Of a stretch of 64,000 bases of DNA, positions 29,018 through 37,760 are shown one piece after another. Each line of letters opens with the position of its first letter. The stretch's first letter is position 1. The position numbers and the translations under genes are program-made. Source of the stretch: Gammaproteobacteria bacterium (GTDB taxonomy: Bacteria > Pseudomonadota > Gammaproteobacteria > VBWC01); contig JAHFRU010000006.1 in assembly GCA_023266115.1 (NCBI GenBank), positions 1-64,000 on the forward strand, read 5' to 3'. The notes beneath the pieces were generated by a model that saw nothing but the letters and a program-made list of their open reading frames with translations, did no database searches and was not told where the DNA came from.

Positions 29018-29325
29018 ATCCTGCCTCAAAACCAAACCCCAACTTCATGCCGGTCCCGCTGGCAGTATCCGTCCGTTGGATAGGAAGTCCCCAGGAATCA
29101 TATATTTATTAAGGTACAAGCGGTTCCGGCAGTGTAACGAGGAGCGGAAACAGCGCTTGAATACCCCTGTTTATACGCGAAACAGATGGATTATTCAACC
29201 GCGGCGGTGAAGATGAGAGGGGATTTAAGGGTTGGTGAAACGGGCTGGTCAGGCCGCCGACACAATCGTTTTACGTCATCGGATCGAATAAGTGCGCCAT
29301 CGTCGGGAGAATATCGACTGGGCGC

Positions 29326-30291
29326 CTAATCCTTGCCATTGCCGCCATAGAGATGGCCGGCATTCTGGGCCGGATCGACCAGTTTGTTCCAGTTGAAGGC
29401 AAAGATATCAAAGCCCTTGCCTTCACCCTCATACTGTCCCCAGGTGAGATAGCGATACTTGCCGCCGGTCACGTTCACCTGCTTGCCATCGAGCGCGACA
29501 TCGAAGCGCTGCGAGTCCGGCGGTGTCGAGGAGGGCGGGAAGTTATCCGGGAAGCTCGGAATATCGTTAAACGCGGAATCATTGACGGTGAGCTTGTTGC
29601 TCATCACGCCCGGGGTGGTCGCGGTATCGAAGTTGCTGTTGGTCATATCCAGCACGAAATCGATGTCCGCGTTCTGACCGGTCATGCTCTGGCTCAACTT
29701 GTGTTTCTGGCTGAGCTCGGTTTTGATCAGATCCTGCACCATGCCCTGGCTGTTGAGCACCTGGCGGAATACCGAACTCTTCGGATTACCGGTGCCGCTG
29801 CCGGAGAAGCTCGACGGGCCGCGCGGATCGTTGGCATCGATCAGGCTGAAATTGCTCGAGGTGCTACCAATACCGTCCGAGATCGGACCCTGGTCGTCAC
29901 CGCCGCCCCTGGTGCGGGTCTTGATATAGGCCTCCTGGACAAACGACTCGCCGGGCAGGCCGATGATCACATGCCACCACTGGGCGCCGCCGGCGGTAAA
30001 CAGCTCCATCAGGAACGGGGTGGTATCACGGCTGTTATTGTCACGGAACTTGTCATTCTCATTGCAACCCCAGCGCTGCGGGCGGTTACAGCTGTGGCTG
30101 AAGACATTGTCGTCACCACCGCCGCGGCCGCTCTGGGGAGTGAAGTTCAGCGTGAACGGCCCCGCCTCCACTGGCGTGATGACGACCAGAGCAGCCAGAG
30201 ATAGCATACCAACGATCAGGCAACGGAACATCGTGAGCACGCGAGGCATTGCCAGCCGGGTGTCGATTTGTCTCAGTCGTGTTGTGTGCAT
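29326..30291 (-). CDS. Exported protein of unknown family, paralogue 2
   Basis: A 321-residue exported protein whose mature part is identical to paralogue 1. The ATG at 30291 has GAGGCAG seven bases upstream; an internal ATG at 30249 would give a shorter signal peptide. The signal sequences of the two paralogues are alignable (VLT..R.L.V..LSLAALVV) but clearly different, and identity begins at LSLAALVV. A sigma-54-type promoter lies about 110 bases upstream. Paralogue 1 follows in the same direction, so both may be expressed from that promoter. Function unknown. Confidence 0.78.
   Translation of the reverse strand: MHTTRLRQIDTRLAMPRVLTMFRCLIVGMLSLAALVVITPVEAGPFTLNFTPQSGRGGGDDNVFSHSCNRPQRWGCNENDKFRDNNSRDTTPFLMELFTAGGAQWWHVIIGLPGESFVQEAYIKTRTRGGGDDQGPISDGIGSTSSNFSLIDANDPRGPSSFSGSGTGNPKSSVFRQVLNSQGMVQDLIKTELSQKHKLSQSMTGQNADIDFVLDMTNSNFDTATTPGVMSNKLTVNDSAFNDIPSFPDNFPPSSTPPDSQRFDVALDGKQVNVTGGKYRYLTWGQYEGEGKGFDIFAFNWNKLVDPAQNAGHLYGGNGKD
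29331..30206. repeat. 876-bp direct repeat, copy B
   Basis: Partner of 28102-28977, separated from it by 353 non-repeated bases. Beyond the right edge the two copies still align weakly over the signal-peptide codons, showing an old duplication whose central part has been made identical later. Confidence 0.95.
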
Positions 30292-30679
30292 CTTACTGCC
30301 TCGACTTTTTCGGTATTGACGGTGCTTGCCAGTGCATTCCGTGGCGTCGCATCCTGCCGCTGAATCTGTTGCTTTCCCGAGTGCGTCTGATGATTAAAAT
30401 GCAAACGCTGTGCCACTAATATAATTTATTGTTTTTTAAATAAAATTAACGGAATAGTCGACCTCCTTAGGGTGTGCCTGTAAAACATTTCGACAGAGGG
30501 TGGGGTGAGGGCACGAAATTACCGCCGTGCATAGTGCAAGGCAGCACCCGGGCGGGTGACTAAATTAACGTAATTTCAGTTGCTTGGTGGTTAACGCAGG
30601 GCGCGGCGGGCAGTATCCGAGGCGGGGGAGGGATCCCGCCGGATCAGTCGGGAGCAAGGATTGGGAAAAAAACAGGCGG
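30292..30679. other. AT-rich promoter region upstream of paralogue 2
   Basis: 388 bases without a gene. The stretch 30415-30455 is strikingly AT-rich for this genome (runs such as TTTTTTAAATAAAATTAA) and lies directly upstream of the sigma-54-type element, where an activator or IHF could bind. No clear terminator for the preceding gene is seen beyond a T-run near 30667-30673 on the minus strand. Confidence 0.5.
30400..30415 (-). promoter_or_regulatory. Sigma-54 (RpoN) type promoter
   Basis: On the minus strand the sequence reads TGGCAC-AGCGT-TTGCA, which is TGGCAC-N5-TTGCA with GG and GC exactly ten bases apart, the hallmark of -24/-12 promoters. It points to paralogue 2, leaving a leader of roughly 100 bases. 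No activator gene is adjacent. Confidence 0.7.
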
Positions 30680-32782
30680 CTAGATCGATTTGGCGCGACG
30701 CCGGATGCTCGCTAACCAGGGCAGCAAGGCGAGCAACACGATCGGATGCAGGGCGCCGCCACTGGTGGTGTCGGTGCTGCTGCTGGTCGTCGGGCTGACC
30801 GACACGCTGCTGCCGCTGCTGCTGGCCGCTGGCAGGCCGGGGCCGCTCGGGTCGACTATCGTGCCGTTGACAACGCCGTCGGCATCGCCGACACCGCCAT
30901 CGATCAGTGTCACGACGGCGAACTTGCTGCCGAATTCGACGTTGCTGGTGTAGTCCGACAGCAATTCGGTAGCCGGGTCATACTTGTACCACTTCATGGC
31001 CGCGCTGAGCGTTTCGGGGAAGTAAAATGTCACCGTGACCATCGATGGATTGAACGCGTCGACCGGCAGCCCTTCAACCCGGAAGCTGAAGAATTCATAG
31101 AGAAGTTGGCCGTTCGGGACCTGGTCGGTCGGGAGAGTTGCTTTGGACATGACCGAAAGATTCTTGATAGTACCATTGTTTACCTTGATGCCGATGGTGT
31201 GTGTTTTCGAGACATCCAGTAGAGTGTGAATAGCCTCCGCCTGGTCATCGACACTGTTGCGGTTCGTGTCGACACCGGCGATGTGGTAACGGTCATCGTT
31301 GCCGTCGTTATCCAGATCAAACGGATCAGTGCTGACTGTCGTAAACCCAACGGGGCTGGACCAGTTAGAATACAGCCCGGTAAGGCCGCGATGGCGCGTC
31401 CGTATCCAGTAATTCGTCGCTTTTTTCAGTGTGCCGTAGGTCACCGTCAGGCGCCGATGTTCGACGGCGTTGGTTGCGGCAGTGGTTTTCTTCTCGATAA
31501 TTTTCTGTACGACATAATTTCCCGCGGTGAAATCGTTCACCTGACTGATTTCCCACTGGGAAGCAGTCAGGTAGTCGCCTTGCGCGATGTCCGGGCTGGA
31601 ATAGCCTTCAACGTCGAAAACGTATTTGTCCAGCGATACGTCACTATCGATCGCACGGATGACCGGCGCATTGGGGCGATGATCGCTCGGCGTATCGGTG
31701 GAAACGGAAGGATTCGAGCCGTAGCGCATTTCGTCGCCGTCAGTGATCCCGTCGCCGTCGGTGTCCACGCTGTTCGGATTGGTGCCCCGCAGGTATTCGT
31801 CGCGATCAAGCAAGCCGTCACCGTCAGTATCGGTAGTGCCGTCGGCGACCGACCGGCTGCCGAAATTCTGTATTTCCCACTCGTCAAGCAGACCATCGTT
31901 GTCAGTATCGGTCGGCGGGTAATAACTGACTGTAATCACTTTTACCGTCGCGTCGTTATACGGGCTGCTATCCGTCGCGACGATCGTTAATGTGTTTGGC
32001 CCGGTGGCAAGCGCCATGTCCAGGTGCCAGTTCGCGGTGTCGTTTCCGGACGCGAATCCGTCGTTCGCAACGAGGCCGTCGACCGTTACCGACTGGATGC
32101 CGCTGTCCCCGAAGCCTCCATCGGAGGCGGTGCCACTGATCGTGACGTTCGGATCCGTGACTGTAGCGCTATCAGCGGGACTGGTGATGGTTAACGCCGG
32201 CGGTTGCAGATACTCCGCAGTGACGCGGAAGTATCTTGTCTGGGGAGTCATGATCCATCCGGTATTGAAGAAGTATTCGGAAGCTTCCCGCATGTCGATC
32301 ACCGTGTCGGTCGTCAGATCGGTGAGCGTCAATTGCGTGGTGGCCGGCAGGTTGGCGTTCGAAATGTCCCAACTCACCATCGCGTCCTGGAGTTTGAACC
32401 GGGCGGCGTAGACCAGCGTGAAATCCCAGACCTGCATGCGCGCGGTCTTGCGGATATCGTACAGAAATTGCGTTTCCGCCTGTCCCCACTCGGGATGTTC
32501 GAAGTAAGCGTTGACATCGGTAGTGGTGGGGAAGGCGGGCGCATCATACTGGGTATCAAAATCATTTTCGGCGTCTGGAAACTGTCCGATCGTGAGGGTG
32601 CTCATGACGGGGCTGACTCCGCCGCTGATCTTGGCGGTCCATCCGTGATTGCTCGCATGGGCGCTGGTACCGAACAGACAAAGTGCCGCCATGATCACGG
32701 GAGCGATCAGTTGCGGCATACGATTCCGCTGCGAAGAATCTCTGCCGGTCATTGCCCGCGATGTCACATCGATCCTGTTCAT
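30680..32782 (-). CDS. Exported Ca-repeat protein with choice-of-anchor-like domain and GlyGly-type sorting tail
   Basis: A 700-residue surface protein. After a signal peptide (LIAPVIMAALCLFGTSAHA) come an unassigned beta domain, an Ig-like domain (LTITSPADSATVTDPNVTISGTA) and thrombospondin type-3-like calcium repeats (DTDNDGLLDEWE, DTDGDGLLDRDE, DTDGDGITDGDE). A fibronectin-like part and a domain ending LIDGGVGDADGVVNGTIVDPSGPG, typical of choice-of-anchor U domains, follow. The C-terminus is a Ser/Thr linker, GG, a hydrophobic helix (IVLLALLPWLA) and an Arg cluster, as in GlyGly-CTERM substrates of rhombosortase. The ATG at 32782 overlaps the previous stop (TGATG), so it is coupled to the fibronectin-III gene. 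Confidence 0.78.
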   Translation of the reverse strand: MNRIDVTSRAMTGRDSSQRNRMPQLIAPVIMAALCLFGTSAHASNHGWTAKISGGVSPVMSTLTIGQFPDAENDFDTQYDAPAFPTTTDVNAYFEHPEWGQAETQFLYDIRKTARMQVWDFTLVYAARFKLQDAMVSWDISNANLPATTQLTLTDLTTDTVIDMREASEYFFNTGWIMTPQTRYFRVTAEYLQPPALTITSPADSATVTDPNVTISGTASDGGFGDSGIQSVTVDGLVANDGFASGNDTANWHLDMALATGPNTLTIVATDSSPYNDATVKVITVSYYPPTDTDNDGLLDEWEIQNFGSRSVADGTTDTDGDGLLDRDEYLRGTNPNSVDTDGDGITDGDEMRYGSNPSVSTDTPSDHRPNAPVIRAIDSDVSLDKYVFDVEGYSSPDIAQGDYLTASQWEISQVNDFTAGNYVVQKIIEKKTTAATNAVEHRRLTVTYGTLKKATNYWIRTRHRGLTGLYSNWSSPVGFTTVSTDPFDLDNDGNDDRYHIAGVDTNRNSVDDQAEAIHTLLDVSKTHTIGIKVNNGTIKNLSVMSKATLPTDQVPNGQLLYEFFSFRVEGLPVDAFNPSMVTVTFYFPETLSAAMKWYKYDPATELLSDYTSNVEFGSKFAVVTLIDGGVGDADGVVNGTIVDPSGPGLPAASSSGSSVSVSPTTSSSTDTTSGGALHPIVLLALLPWLASIRRRAKSI

Positions 32783-35700
32783 CACCTGTAGAACCTCAGC
32801 TTGATCGTCCCGCCGGTTTCGACGCGTAACCAGTAGGCCTTCCATGCCTTCAGAATCATGCTTCCATCCGTCGTACTTTGGGTCACATCGTACTGGCTGG
32901 TCGAAGGCGTGTAGTAATAGATGATGTTATCCAGCCAGACATTTTGAACCGCGTTGTCCGGATTGCTGACACTCCAGTAGGGTTTCCAGTTGCTTGCGTT
33001 GGTGCAGCCGGGTGTCAGTGTCGCATTGCACACTTTCATGTGGGCAGAGTTAAGCATGTCCTTGTCGGCGAGATACGGATTGCCGATCATGTTGCCGCCG
33101 GCCTGTAGCGTTACGTCGACGCAGAGCACGCCGGGGAAGTTGACAGGATCGCATTCGGCCATGTCTTCGCCGTTAAACTCATCGTCGATCATGTCCTTGC
33201 CATCGTTGGAGTACATCCAGTAGCCAATCCCTCTGATTGCGCCCATCGTGCTGCCGTTTTCAGCGATGGCAGGCAATACGCTGCCTGCCACCTGATAGCT
33301 GCCAGTGAAATGGGCGGGATCGCCCGCGCTAACCCATTCGTAGACGCTCGGTTGCTGGCCGATGTCGGATGAAAACAGCACATCGAAATCGTCTTCAGTG
33401 GCCAGGTTCGTGGGGATAGAAAGCATGTTCCAGCCCGTTTCGAGCGAAACAGCCATCCCTCCGTAAACAATGGACGCGAACATCTGGGTGACGCGGTAGG
33501 AACCGGTGCCGTTGACATTCGCCACGAGTCCGACGAGGTTGTTGACGTCGGTCCAGGACCATGCGGCGCCGGTCTGCGGATTGTTGATGTAGATCGGCGT
33601 CGATTTGGTTTCCCATGTCGTGTTGCTGATATTATTCAGAATCGGACCGTAGAATTCGACACCGTTCGTTTTCAGGCCGACCTTGACCTGATCGCTGGTC
33701 TTTGTGGTGCTTTCGCGCATGATGACGGTGACCTGTACCGAGCGTATCGTCGTGCCCGCCGCGGGATTATCGAAATCCATCATCAGTTTCTGCGTACTGC
33801 TGTTGGACAATGACCCGTACGAGGTATTGCCGTCATCGGCATCAAGCGCGGTTGCTGCGGTGCCGGTGAACCCTGCGTTGTTGCCGGTCGCGGCGCCTGA
33901 AGGATAGATGACCAGATTGCCGCCGTTGCCGGACGCCACCGTGGTGTAGCTGACGACGTTCGACAGCGGTGAAGTGTTGTTGTTGTCGTCGATAGTCTTG
34001 ATCGCAAAGTAGTAGAGCGTGGCCGGCTGCAGGCCCTGAACCTTGAATGTCTGCTGGGTGCCGGCGATCAGCGGTATCGGTTCACTGGTGGCCTGAGTGG
34101 CAGTCGCCCAGTTGCCACTGGTAATGGTTGCTGTCGAGTACCGGATGTCGTAGGTGGTCGCTGTGCCGATCGCGCCGTCGTCGCCCGGGGCGGTCCATGT
34201 CAGGAACGTGGCCGTTTGTGACGGCAGGCTGGTAATCACGGCCAGGTTGGTAATGGCCGACGGTACGCGGGTATCGGTGACTTCCGTCGACGCGGTGGGT
34301 TGATTAGAGATATTGGACTTGTTCGGCACCTCGTCGTCGGTCGTCATCCCGAAGTAATAGGTGCGGTTTGGTATCAGGCCGGCGATGGTCATTTGCTGGA
34401 CAGTGCCAGCGACCGCTGGTGCCAGTTCTCCGCTGACGTGGAAGGCTGATATCCAGTTGTTGCTGGTAATTGGCGACGTGTAATAGCGGATGTCGTAGGT
34501 GGTCGCGGTGCCGGTATTGCCGTTGTCGCCCGGTGCCGTCCAGCGGATCACCGCGAGATTGCTGGTGATGTCGAGTATCGTCAGATTGGTGATATCGGCC
34601 GGCGCGACGACGTCGGCAATGGTGGTTGCGCTGGGCGAGTTCGACGCGCCGGCCTTGTTGGGTACCTCATCGGCGGTCTTGATCGCGAAGTAGTATGTCG
34701 TGTTCTGGTACAGCGCGGTGACGGTGAAGTTCTGGCTGTTTCCGGGGGCAAGCGGTGCCGGTGGGCTGGTTACGACAGTCGCGGTGTCCCAGTTGGTGTC
34801 GTTGATGGCGCTACCGGTCTGGTAGCGGATATCGTAGCTGGTCGCAGTACCCACCATGCCGTCGTCGCCCGGAGCGGTCCAGCTCAGTTGAACGGACCCT
34901 TCGCCCGTGGTTACGGCGGCAAGGTTGCTGATTGTTGAAGGCGGCACGGCTTCAAGCGTAGTCGTGCTCGCGACATTGGACAGCGCGCTGATGTTCGGCA
35001 CCTCGTCGCGGGTCCGGATAGCGAAGTAATAGATCGTCAGCGGTGTCAGCCCGGTCACCGTATACTGCGCGCCGCCGCCCGGGTTGGTCGGTGTCGGTTC
35101 ACCGACGACCTGCGTACGCGTGGCCCAGTTCGCGTCGTTAATGGGTGACGTGGAGTAACGAATATCAAATAGTTTGGCGACCCCGCTGCTGCCGTCGTCA
35201 CCGGGTTCTGTCCAGGTCAGGCGCGCCGTTGAGTTGGTCACGTTTGCGACGCTCAGATTTGAAACGGCGGCTGGCGCGGTCGTATCGGTTTCGGAGTATT
35301 CAATTTCGGCCCACAGCTCGGTAATGCGGTGTTCGCCGTTATTGGTCAGTTTGTCGACCATCGCTTCGAGGCTGTTGATGTCGGCCCAGGTCCAGGCCGC
35401 GCCACTGTTGGGGTTGGTGTAATATTGCGTTCCCGAATACAGGACGTAGCTGTTACTGATATTGAAGATCGTGCTGCCCCAGTAGTCGACGCCGCCGATC
35501 TTCAGGCCGATACGCACGTTATCGCTGCTGGAACCATCCGAGTCGCGGATGTAGGCGCGAATACGCACGGAGATAATGCTGCCGACACCGACCGGATCAT
35601 CAAGCGCGGCCCTTGTCATCGGGGTGCTGCTCTTGTTGAGGCGCGCATACGAGGTGTCGTTGTCCTTGGTGTCCATCGCCGTTGCGGCCGTGCCGCTCGA

Positions 35701-37416
35701 ATAGCTGCTCGTGGTATCGCCCGTGGCAGCACCCGACGGATGGACCTTCATTACGCCCGCGCTGCCGACATTCAGCGTCTTTATGCTGACAACGTTCGAC
35801 AGGCCGCTGATATTCGGGACCTCGTCGGAGGTCTTGAGTGCGAAATAGTAGGTGGTGCCGGGCGCGAGACCGGGCACGGTAAAGACTTCCGTGTTGCCGG
35901 CGAGTTGTGGCGCCGGTTCGCCGCTGGCCTGCGTGGCGCTGGCCCAATTCCCGCTCGTTATGGTTGAGGTCGAATAACGTACGTCATAGCTCGTGGCCGT
36001 GCCGGTATTGGTACTGTCGCCCGGGGCTGTCCAGGTCAGGGTTACCGAGATCTGCGAACTCGGCGTGGTCGTTGCCAAGTCGGTGGTCGCGCCGGGTGGC
36101 GTACTATCCACCAGATCGGTAGTCGTGCTGGGCGAGTTAGACAGCGCGCTCCAGTTGCTGACCTCGTCAACCGCCTTCAGTCCGAAATAGTAGGTGGTAG
36201 ACGGGTTGAGATCGGTTACCCAGAACGACTCGGTAGCGCCGTAGGCCTGTGGCGCTGACTCATTTTGCACCTGCGTTGCGGTGGCCCAGTTGCCGTCGGT
36301 GACTGCGCCGCCGGTTCTGTAGCGAATATCGTACGCGGTCGCGCGGCCGACCGTTCCGGAATCACCAGGGGCGGACCATGTCAACTGGACGGTTGCATCG
36401 GTTTTGCCGCCGGTAGCGAGGTTGGATACGGTGTTCGGCGGTCCGCCGTCCAGCCCGATGGTTGTGTTGACCGAGTTACTGACCGCCCCCTGATTGGCTT
36501 CCTCGTCAGTCGCGCGGATTGCGAAGTAGTAGGTGCCATTGCTGGGTAAATATGCCGTGTAGGACTGATTGGTGCCGGCGACTTGCGGTGCAGGCAAACC
36601 GGTCAGTGTGGTCGCCGCCGCCCAGTTTTGCGGAATGACAGCCTGATCGGTGAGATACCGTATCTCGTAACTGGTCGCGGTACCTGTGTTGCCGTCGTCG
36701 CCCGGTGCACTCCAGGTCAGCTGTATCGATTCGTTGGCGGTGGTGCCGATGGCAAGATTGGTAATCTGCGACGGAGCCACTGCGTCGGTCTTGCAAGTAT
36801 TCGGGTCGAGTATCTTCGCACCGTCCGGAAAATGGGTGGGGCCAGAGGGGAAGATGCCGCCCGGAAGATTGCCGCTATTGGTTGTGACGTAGATTCCGTC
36901 CAGCTTGTGATTTCCTTCGCGTACCCAAATGTTCAGCGTGTGCGCGCCGGTTGACGCGACATTGATCGTGTTTACGCCCATCTGGGTCGTTGTTGAATAC
37001 ACCCACTGATACCAGTAGCCGTTTTCGTTGATTGCGCCGACATACGTGCCATCCAGTCCGACGAACACGGAATCCGAACTGCCGTTCAGCGCGAAGCCGC
37101 GTATCCAGACGTAATACGTGCCCGTGGTATTGAACAGTACCTGGTAGTTCGCTCGCTGGTTATCGGGGGGTATGTCGGTGCTGCCGCGGTCGCTGAACAG
37201 ATAGCTGTTACCGTTCGCGTACGGCTCGGTGCTCTGAACGCGGAAGATGCCGGGGCCGGTACCATTGGTCAGTGACGTGTAGTTCTCGGCTTCGATATAG
37301 GTGCCTGCCGGATCGACGTAACAGGTAACAGCGTGCGCGCTGCCTAATCCCAGGCCGAAAGCGGTCAACAGGCTGGTCAGCAGGATACGTATGGATTTGG
37401 CGTTAACAGTATTCAT
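32782..37416 (-). CDS. Giant exported fibronectin type III repeat protein
   Basis: A 1544-residue exported protein. A signal peptide (about 1-29) is followed by a CBM6-like domain (YIEAENYTSLTNGTGPG, GTYYVWIRGFALNG) that may bind carbohydrate. Next come three fibronectin-III repeats, a beta-sandwich unit (GLKIGGVDYWGSTIFNIS), four more fibronectin-III repeats, and a second copy of that unit (GLKTNGVEFYGPILNNIS). The C-terminal region contains GWNMLSIPTN and paired cysteines. Each repeat carries LTW(S/T)APGD-G and TYYFAIKT. No enzyme motif was seen; adhesion or matrix scaffolding is inferred. It shares an overlapping stop/start with the downstream calcium-repeat gene. Confidence 0.8.
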   Translation of the reverse strand: MNTVNAKSIRILLTSLLTAFGLGLGSAHAVTCYVDPAGTYIEAENYTSLTNGTGPGIFRVQSTEPYANGNSYLFSDRGSTDIPPDNQRANYQVLFNTTGTYYVWIRGFALNGSSDSVFVGLDGTYVGAINENGYWYQWVYSTTTQMGVNTINVASTGAHTLNIWVREGNHKLDGIYVTTNSGNLPGGIFPSGPTHFPDGAKILDPNTCKTDAVAPSQITNLAIGTTANESIQLTWSAPGDDGNTGTATSYEIRYLTDQAVIPQNWAAATTLTGLPAPQVAGTNQSYTAYLPSNGTYYFAIRATDEEANQGAVSNSVNTTIGLDGGPPNTVSNLATGGKTDATVQLTWSAPGDSGTVGRATAYDIRYRTGGAVTDGNWATATQVQNESAPQAYGATESFWVTDLNPSTTYYFGLKAVDEVSNWSALSNSPSTTTDLVDSTPPGATTDLATTTPSSQISVTLTWTAPGDSTNTGTATSYDVRYSTSTITSGNWASATQASGEPAPQLAGNTEVFTVPGLAPGTTYYFALKTSDEVPNISGLSNVVSIKTLNVGSAGVMKVHPSGAATGDTTSSYSSGTAATAMDTKDNDTSYARLNKSSTPMTRAALDDPVGVGSIISVRIRAYIRDSDGSSSDNVRIGLKIGGVDYWGSTIFNISNSYVLYSGTQYYTNPNSGAAWTWADINSLEAMVDKLTNNGEHRITELWAEIEYSETDTTAPAAVSNLSVANVTNSTARLTWTEPGDDGSSGVAKLFDIRYSTSPINDANWATRTQVVGEPTPTNPGGGAQYTVTGLTPLTIYYFAIRTRDEVPNISALSNVASTTTLEAVPPSTISNLAAVTTGEGSVQLSWTAPGDDGMVGTATSYDIRYQTGSAINDTNWDTATVVTSPPAPLAPGNSQNFTVTALYQNTTYYFAIKTADEVPNKAGASNSPSATTIADVVAPADITNLTILDITSNLAVIRWTAPGDNGNTGTATTYDIRYYTSPITSNNWISAFHVSGELAPAVAGTVQQMTIAGLIPNRTYYFGMTTDDEVPNKSNISNQPTASTEVTDTRVPSAITNLAVITSLPSQTATFLTWTAPGDDGAIGTATTYDIRYSTATITSGNWATATQATSEPIPLIAGTQQTFKVQGLQPATLYYFAIKTIDDNNNTSPLSNVVSYTTVASGNGGNLVIYPSGAATGNNAGFTGTAATALDADDGNTSYGSLSNSSTQKLMMDFDNPAAGTTIRSVQVTVIMRESTTKTSDQVKVGLKTNGVEFYGPILNNISNTTWETKSTPIYINNPQTGAAWSWTDVNNLVGLVANVNGTGSYRVTQMFASIVYGGMAVSLETGWNMLSIPTNLATEDDFDVLFSSDIGQQPSVYEWVSAGDPAHFTGSYQVAGSVLPAIAENGSTMGAIRGIGYWMYSNDGKDMIDDEFNGEDMAECDPVNFPGVLCVDVTLQAGGNMIGNPYLADKDMLNSAHMKVCNATLTPGCTNASNWKPYWSVSNPDNAVQNVWLDNIIYYYTPSTSQYDVTQSTTDGSMILKAWKAYWLRVETGGTIKLRFYR

Positions 37417-37760
37417 GCGCGCTTGGTGTTAGCCCTTAAACATTAATCGCAGTTTGCTACCGCGATCCGTTTACGTACCGCTGCATCCCTGCACCGTTGA
37501 TTGGCTTCCATACGCTGGATCTTGCTGGTGACCTCCTGCGGCTGCCGTTGTTGGCGTGCCCGTCGGATGTCTCCGGAATTCGTACTATCCCCGTGGGGAT
37601 CAGCCCGTCAGGGCCGGGAAAGGTGAGCACTGCTTACACACTCTTTCAGTGAACATATCGGCCGAAAAGCGCCAAAACTTTAACTCCGTCACATTTGCTA
37701 CCGTGCTGGTAGCGCGCAAGAATTTCAATCGGCGACAGTGCGCTAATACGTGGTATCGGA
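37417..37760. other. Intergenic region upstream of the fibronectin-III gene
   Basis: 344 bases without a gene. It holds a short palindrome ATCCCC-GT-GGGGAT at 37587-37600 and, next to it, GCCC-GTCA-GGGC at about 37603-37614. On the minus strand these could fold as adjacent small hairpins in the leader of the fibronectin-III mRNA. No match to a cyclic-di-GMP riboswitch was found. Confidence 0.35.

Noticed and set aside
37417-37760. Possible cyclic-di-GMP riboswitch upstream of the fibronectin-III gene
   Set aside because: The hairpins present do not contain the conserved GEMM core elements; no riboswitch class could be matched by eye.
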